Positions 61,601-64,000 of a stretch of DNA of 64,000 nt are shown one piece after another. Source of the stretch: Nocardia puris (GTDB lineage Bacteria > Actinomycetota > Actinomycetes > Mycobacteriales > Mycobacteriaceae); assembly GCF_003315035.1 (NCBI RefSeq), contig NZ_QNRE01000015.1, positions 147,093 to 211,092 of the forward strand, given 5' to 3'. The notes under the pieces are model-generated. The model ran no database searches. It was not told the DNA's origin and was given only the letters and a program-made list of their open reading frames with translations. Made by a program: the position numbers and the translations under genes. Numbering within the stretch: the stretch's first letter is position 1; each line of letters begins with the position of its first letter.

Positions 61601-61859
61601 GCTCGGGGTCGGGATCGTAGAGTGCGTCCACGTCCCAGCCGCGATCGGCGGGCCACTCCGAGATCGCGTCGACACCGTTCTCGACCAGATCCCACAGCGC
61701 GGCAGCGGAATTCACGCCGCCGGGGTAACGGCAGGCCGTCGCCACCACCGCGATCGACTCGGGCGCATCGGATTCCAGTTCGGCGATGCGCTGGCGCGCC
61801 TTGCTCAACTCGGCGGTGGTCCAGCGCAGGTAGTCGACGAGCTTCTTGTCTTCGGACAT
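55662..61859 (-). CDS. Type I polyketide synthase, terminal module: KS-AT-(DH)-KR-ACP-thioester reductase
   Basis: 2065 residues. Docking helix at the N-terminus (MSEDKKLVDYLRWTTAEL), KS with DTACSSS (Cys 204) and His 339/379. AT with GHSVGE (Ser 641) and HAFH (737-740), predicting malonyl-CoA. DH-like region (900-1130) has lost its His (RGLVTGTAVAPG) and ends LLDVALAAA, so it is probably dead. KR has GGTGSLG (1324), TDD and Tyr 1462. ACP Ser is 1624. Reductase has LLTGASGFLG and YLRTKWVAE, predicting reductive release as aldehyde or alcohol. AAGAAGGGG precedes ATG 61859; ATG 61889 is an alternative. Confidence 0.9.
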   Translation of the reverse strand: MSEDKKLVDYLRWTTAELSKARQRIAELESDAPESIAVVATACRYPGGVNSAAALWDLVENGVDAISEWPADRGWDVDALYDPDPEHVGTSTTRHGGFIDHATDFDAALFGISPREALGMDPQQRVLLETAWELFEAAGLDPAALRGSRTGVFVGAGEQTYLDLAAPPELEGYSMTGKLSSVVSGRLAYTFGLEGPAITVDTACSSSLVALHLAAQSLRRGECDRAVAGGVTVYGHPGGYIEFSRQRGLSPDGRCHSYGAGASGTGWSEGVGLVVLERLSDAVAAGREVLGVLRGSAVNQDGASNGLTAPSGRAQEGVVRAALVDARLSGGGVDVVEGHGTGTRLGDPIEVGALQATYGRERPEGRPLYLGSLKSNIGHSVAAAGIGGVIKMIEALRRGVLPKTLHAEAPNPHIDWSSGSIELLTEAREWPRTGEPRRAAVSSFGVSGTNAHVILEQAPEPAPAPPDPVTVTLPAVPWLVSGKTRDAARAQAERLREFAASAPDLRPLDIAYSLATTRAALDHRVAVVGTDHAELLAALAESEPVTTTAGKTAFLFTGQGAQRAGMGIELYRRFPVYAAAFDEAHEHLAPLLDRPLRDTIESGDRLDDTAITQPALFAVEIALARLLESWGVRPDFVAGHSVGEIVAAQVAGVLTLPDAAALVAARARLMSTLPRGGMLAVRADEEEVRADLPDGVNVAAVNAPGAIVLSGGIEELDTLAGVLNARGLRTRRLAVSHAFHSHHMDPILDNFRSVAGRIDLKRARIPLVSNVTGAVAAPDAHADPGYWVRHIRDTVRFADGVRALADAGVTKFVEIGPDAILSALTDDTLQDRAHVSIPVLRRTAGDAATVVSSVAAMHNHGITVAWDKVFEGAGARRITLPTYAFQRSRHWAGDSVTTVSGLGPSVGHPVLDVAVDLADGAGVVVTGRLTRRHRGLVTGTAVAPGVLVELAIRAGDELGCTELSVLTVLAPLTLPARADLHIQARVGAASETGEREVSIHSRPGGSAGPWTLHARGSVRLRIGEPGFDLTQWPPPGGQFAEVELPEDISADSPAYRLHPALLDVALAAAGEGTPTEFREVRLLSTGAAALRVLVERDDDGRTTLFLADRAGAPVATIGGVTFGAPVAINAPRPSLADMVFRVDWVPAGIADRPVRWGVLRGAGAVPEIGEPTLFTDLAEAATADKPVDAILAPLDAERADPAADARDLTTRALLLLQQWGAVEERTAAPLVVLTRRAAGPDAANVAAGAVWGLVRSAQSERPDRIVLADLDDEPASLEALSAVVGAGEPQVVVRAGRVFVPRLTRAALPTPRDAGPEECVLITGGTGSLGAALARHLVGERGVRRLVLVSRRGTDSPGAAALRAELSATGARVDIAAADVADRDSLAEVLAAHPITGIVHTAGVTDDGLIADLDPDRLAAVLRPKADAAWLLHDLTRDRDLTSFVLFSSVAATIGGPGQGNYAAANAFLDALAGHRAGLGLPATSIAWGLWEQEGGISGHLDAADKERIARGGFPPLAADDGLALFDALAAGGEAAVVATPLDVSAIRARPTTLLSGLLPTQRASAGNAAAPAALADLLADRTPDEQHALVLETVLREAASVLGHRGDDALDPARPFSESGFDSLATVEFRNRLQRALAVRLSASVAFDHPTPQALAAHVLDQWRDGRSGAATTVDYRAEVLLADDIRPADTVVQVAAGPEHILLTGASGFLGAFLLRDLIRTTSATVHCLVRGADEADATRRLLANLDFYRVTDEVDRDRVRVVAGDLAAPRIGLSDTEFDELARRIDVVYHAGATVHWLRPYESLRDANVAGTEEILRLAARHRTVPVHYVSTVGVFAGAPEDGRALAVDDPTGPAEALPSGYLRTKWVAEQRIEAARDRGLPVSVYRVDVISGDQRHGACQTRDFVWLTLKGIVQAQAAPAVPGGFFHLAPVDFVSAAIVEMAGRPEAAGRTFHLHNPSRVALPELVDRLRALGYSIADREHAEWAEAIGASGDNALVPLLDAFQAMIADTGAFYPAIDVSDTLAAIEGSGIECPPITPELFATYVRFFIESGHFPAPAAAL

Positions 61860-61881
61860 TGCGGGTGTCCCCTTCTTCTGC

Positions 61882-64000
61882 TCAGGCATGGTCGTCGCCG
61901 ACGCGGCCGAGTTCGTCGTCGATGAAACTCAGCAGTTCCGCGGTCGAGGCCGATCGCAGACTCGATTCGGCGGACTCGGGCGGCGCCGCCCGACCGTCCG
62001 ACCAGCGCGACAGCAGGCCGCGCAGCCGGTCGGCGATCCGGTCGCGGTCCGGGCCGTCCACCGTGCCCGCGAGTTGCTCGAGCCGGTCCAGTCCGGCCCA
62101 CAGGGTCTCGGACGGGGCGGGCGGGCGCAGCGCGTCGAGCACGAACTCGGCGAGCGCGTTCAGCGTCGGCCGGTCGAACACGACGGTGGCGGGCAGGGTG
62201 GCGCCCGTCGCCGCCGCCAGACGGTCGCGCAGTTGCACGGCGGTCATGGAGTCGAAGCCGAGGTCCTGGAACTGGCGTTCGGCGTCGATGCCCGCCGGAT
62301 CGGCGATGCCGAGGACGGCCGCGACCTGGGTGCGGGCCAGGTCGACGACCTCCGCGTGGCGGCGGTCGGGGTCGAGTTCGGCCAGGCGACCGGCGAATTC
62401 GGCCGCGGCGTCGGCCGCCACGGCGGTCGGGCGGTGCACCACCACGGGGCGCGTGTCGGACGAGGTGTCACCGGTCTCGTCCAAGGGCACCGCGTGGAAC
62501 TCGACCGCATTCGCGGTGAGTACCGGGTTGCCTGCGGGGTCCGTCAGCCGCACGGCTACCGCGTCGCCGTCGAGGGGACGCACACCGGCCTGGATGCTGT
62601 CGGCTCCGGTGGCGTGCAGCCGGACTCCGCGCCACACTGTCGGTGCGACCACGGTGTGACCGTCGAGCCTGCCGGGCAACGCGGCGTCGAGCAGTAGCGG
62701 ATGCAGTACGAAACCGGTTGGCTCCGAATCTGTTTCCGGTGCCAGGCGGTGAGTGACCGTCGAGACGATGGCGAAGTCCGCAGCGCTCGGCGTGTCGCCG
62801 CCGCTGGCGAGTGCGCCGGTCGCCGCTGTCGCCCAGTCCGCGCCGTTGAGCCGGGCGCGCACTTCCACCTTGCGCAGCCCCGCGTCGTCGGCGGGGTGCG
62901 CGACGATCTGCATTTCGAGGTGGCGTGTATCCGGAATCAGCAGGGGGCGGGCCAATTCCAAGTGGTCGACGGTGTCGGCGCCGACCTCGTCACCGGCTCG
63001 CAGCACCGCTTCGACCAGCACCGCCGCCGGTACCAAGGTGCCGCCTTCGACGGTGTGCGCGGCGAGCCAGGGCTGGGCGGCGGGGTCGAGGGTGCCGCTG
63101 AGCAGGCTGGTGTCGGGCAGGTGCAGCACGCCGGTGAGCACCGGATGCGCGACCGGATCGAACCCGCCGCCGGTGACGGCCGCGGCCGTAGGCTGGAGCC
63201 AATACCGTTGCCGCTGGAAGGCATACGTCGGCAGTTTCACCTTCTTCGCGCCGGTCCCGGCGTAGAAGGCCGCCCAGTCGATGTCGGCGCCGAGGCAGTG
63301 CAGCCGCGCGAGACCGTCGATCAGGTGCTCGGCTTGTCCCGCTACGGCGTCGTCGGTGTCCCGGTTCCGCCGCTGCAACGCGACGGCCGGGGTGTCGGTC
63401 AGGGTGGCCAGCAGCGGGGTGAGGACCGCGTCGGGGCCGACTTCGGCGATCGCCGCGAGCCCGAATCCGGTGAGAGTGCTCGCGGCGTCGGCGAATCGGA
63501 CGGCCTGGCGGATCTGGCGTACCCAGTATCCGGCGTCGACGGACTCGAGGGATTCGCCGGTCAGCGTCGACACCCATGGCAGCGAGGGCGGTGCGTAGGT
63601 CACGGATTCGGCGACAGCGCGGAACTCCTCGAGCATGGGCTCCATCAGGACGGAATGGAATGCGTGCGAGACCGTCAATCGCTTGTGCCGCACATCCAGT
63701 CGTGCCACGAGCTGATCGACGGCGTCGGCCGGACCCGAGATCACCACGGACTCCGGGCCGTTCACCGCCGCTATCGAGACCCCGGTGGCCGCTGGGGCGG
63801 AACCGTTGCCGTTCGGGTGGCCGTCGGCGGCGAGTTCGGTGAGGAGTTGTTCGACCCGCTCTTCGGACGCGGTGACGGCCACCATGGACCCGCCCTCCGG
63901 GAGCGCCTGCATGAGTTTGCCGCGCGCCACAACGAGTTTCGCCGCGTCGGCGACCGACAGCACCCCCGCCACCACCGCCGCCGCGAACTCACCGACCGAG
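61882..64000 (-). CDS. Type I polyketide synthase, C-terminal part (AT-DH-ACP), runs off window
   Basis: The 3' 706 codons of an upstream PKS gene. The frame starts at SVGEFAAA of the AT active site; HAFH again predicts malonyl. DH has WLAAHTVEGGTLVPAA with its His and LLLDAALP. ACP has DLGFDSMTAVQ, then a C-terminal docking helix (ELLSFIDDELGRVGDDHA). No ketoreductase lies between DH and ACP. It should pass its chain to the next gene, whose start is 22 bp away. Confidence 0.9.
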   Translation of the reverse strand, partial: SVGEFAAAVVAGVLSVADAAKLVVARGKLMQALPEGGSMVAVTASEERVEQLLTELAADGHPNGNGSAPAATGVSIAAVNGPESVVISGPADAVDQLVARLDVRHKRLTVSHAFHSVLMEPMLEEFRAVAESVTYAPPSLPWVSTLTGESLESVDAGYWVRQIRQAVRFADAASTLTGFGLAAIAEVGPDAVLTPLLATLTDTPAVALQRRNRDTDDAVAGQAEHLIDGLARLHCLGADIDWAAFYAGTGAKKVKLPTYAFQRQRYWLQPTAAAVTGGGFDPVAHPVLTGVLHLPDTSLLSGTLDPAAQPWLAAHTVEGGTLVPAAVLVEAVLRAGDEVGADTVDHLELARPLLIPDTRHLEMQIVAHPADDAGLRKVEVRARLNGADWATAATGALASGGDTPSAADFAIVSTVTHRLAPETDSEPTGFVLHPLLLDAALPGRLDGHTVVAPTVWRGVRLHATGADSIQAGVRPLDGDAVAVRLTDPAGNPVLTANAVEFHAVPLDETGDTSSDTRPVVVHRPTAVAADAAAEFAGRLAELDPDRRHAEVVDLARTQVAAVLGIADPAGIDAERQFQDLGFDSMTAVQLRDRLAAATGATLPATVVFDRPTLNALAEFVLDALRPPAPSETLWAGLDRLEQLAGTVDGPDRDRIADRLRGLLSRWSDGRAAPPESAESSLRSASTAELLSFIDDELGRVGDDHA

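Overview
The window is high-GC DNA from a mycolate-type actinomycete. Gene style, DUF4913 and SCO6880-type conjugation proteins, cutinase-like proteins and a modular polyketide synthase suggest Nocardia or a close relative; the genus is an inference. Almost everything left of a tRNA-Val gene (48296-48367) looks like the right-hand part of a large integrative and conjugative element (ICE) whose left end lies outside the window. Everything right of the tRNA is a chromosomal-type biosynthetic region.

ICE, minus strand (1-36001). One long, tightly packed, left-reading block contains nearly all genes. Many neighbours overlap by ATGA or GTGA. Read in the direction of transcription it starts with a 35-residue membrane peptide and an alternative-hairpin leader (35839-36001). 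Next come a secreted Pro/Gly-rich protein and a cutinase with an intact nucleophile. A LIP-type lipase and a second cutinase follow, both with the catalytic serine replaced by alanine. The type IV secretion core comes next: a pilin-like protein, two related anchored domains, a TrbL/VirB6-like membrane protein, an SCO6880-type protein, a VirB4-like ATPase and an M23 plus lytic transglycosylase hydrolase. A VirD4-like coupling ATPase lies further on (9437-11341). Around it sits an unusual array of about a dozen divergent ~300-residue paralogues of unknown function, plus a tandem DUF4913 protein and a metallo-beta-lactamase-fold enzyme. No relaxase is visible.

ICE, plus strand (36390-47952). A divergent XRE/MmyB-like regulator is followed by small membrane proteins. 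Next comes a 6257-bp Tn554/RIT-like element (39171-45427) with three tyrosine recombinases, a DUF6262 helper and a small zinc-ribbon gene. It has imperfect terminal inverted repeats and splits a zinc-ribbon membrane protein gene so cleanly that excision would restore the frame. An excisionase-like protein and the ICE integrase follow; the integrase carries an inserted winged-helix-like segment.

Right of the tRNA (48419-64000) are two divergent SARP-family regulators sharing an intergenic region with SARP-like heptamer repeats, a bicovalent berberine-bridge-type FAD oxidase, a perfect 14-bp terminator, and two collinear modular PKS genes. The last PKS module ends in a thioester reductase, predicting reductive release. 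Its DH-like domain looks dead, and the visible upstream module has a DH but no KR.

The most novel material is the paralogue array with its shared C-terminal module, and the two duplicated leaders in which a conserved anti-Shine-Dalgarno faces a conserved Shine-Dalgarno. I propose that the array proteins are substrates or adaptors of the conjugation machinery. That proposal is inference only.
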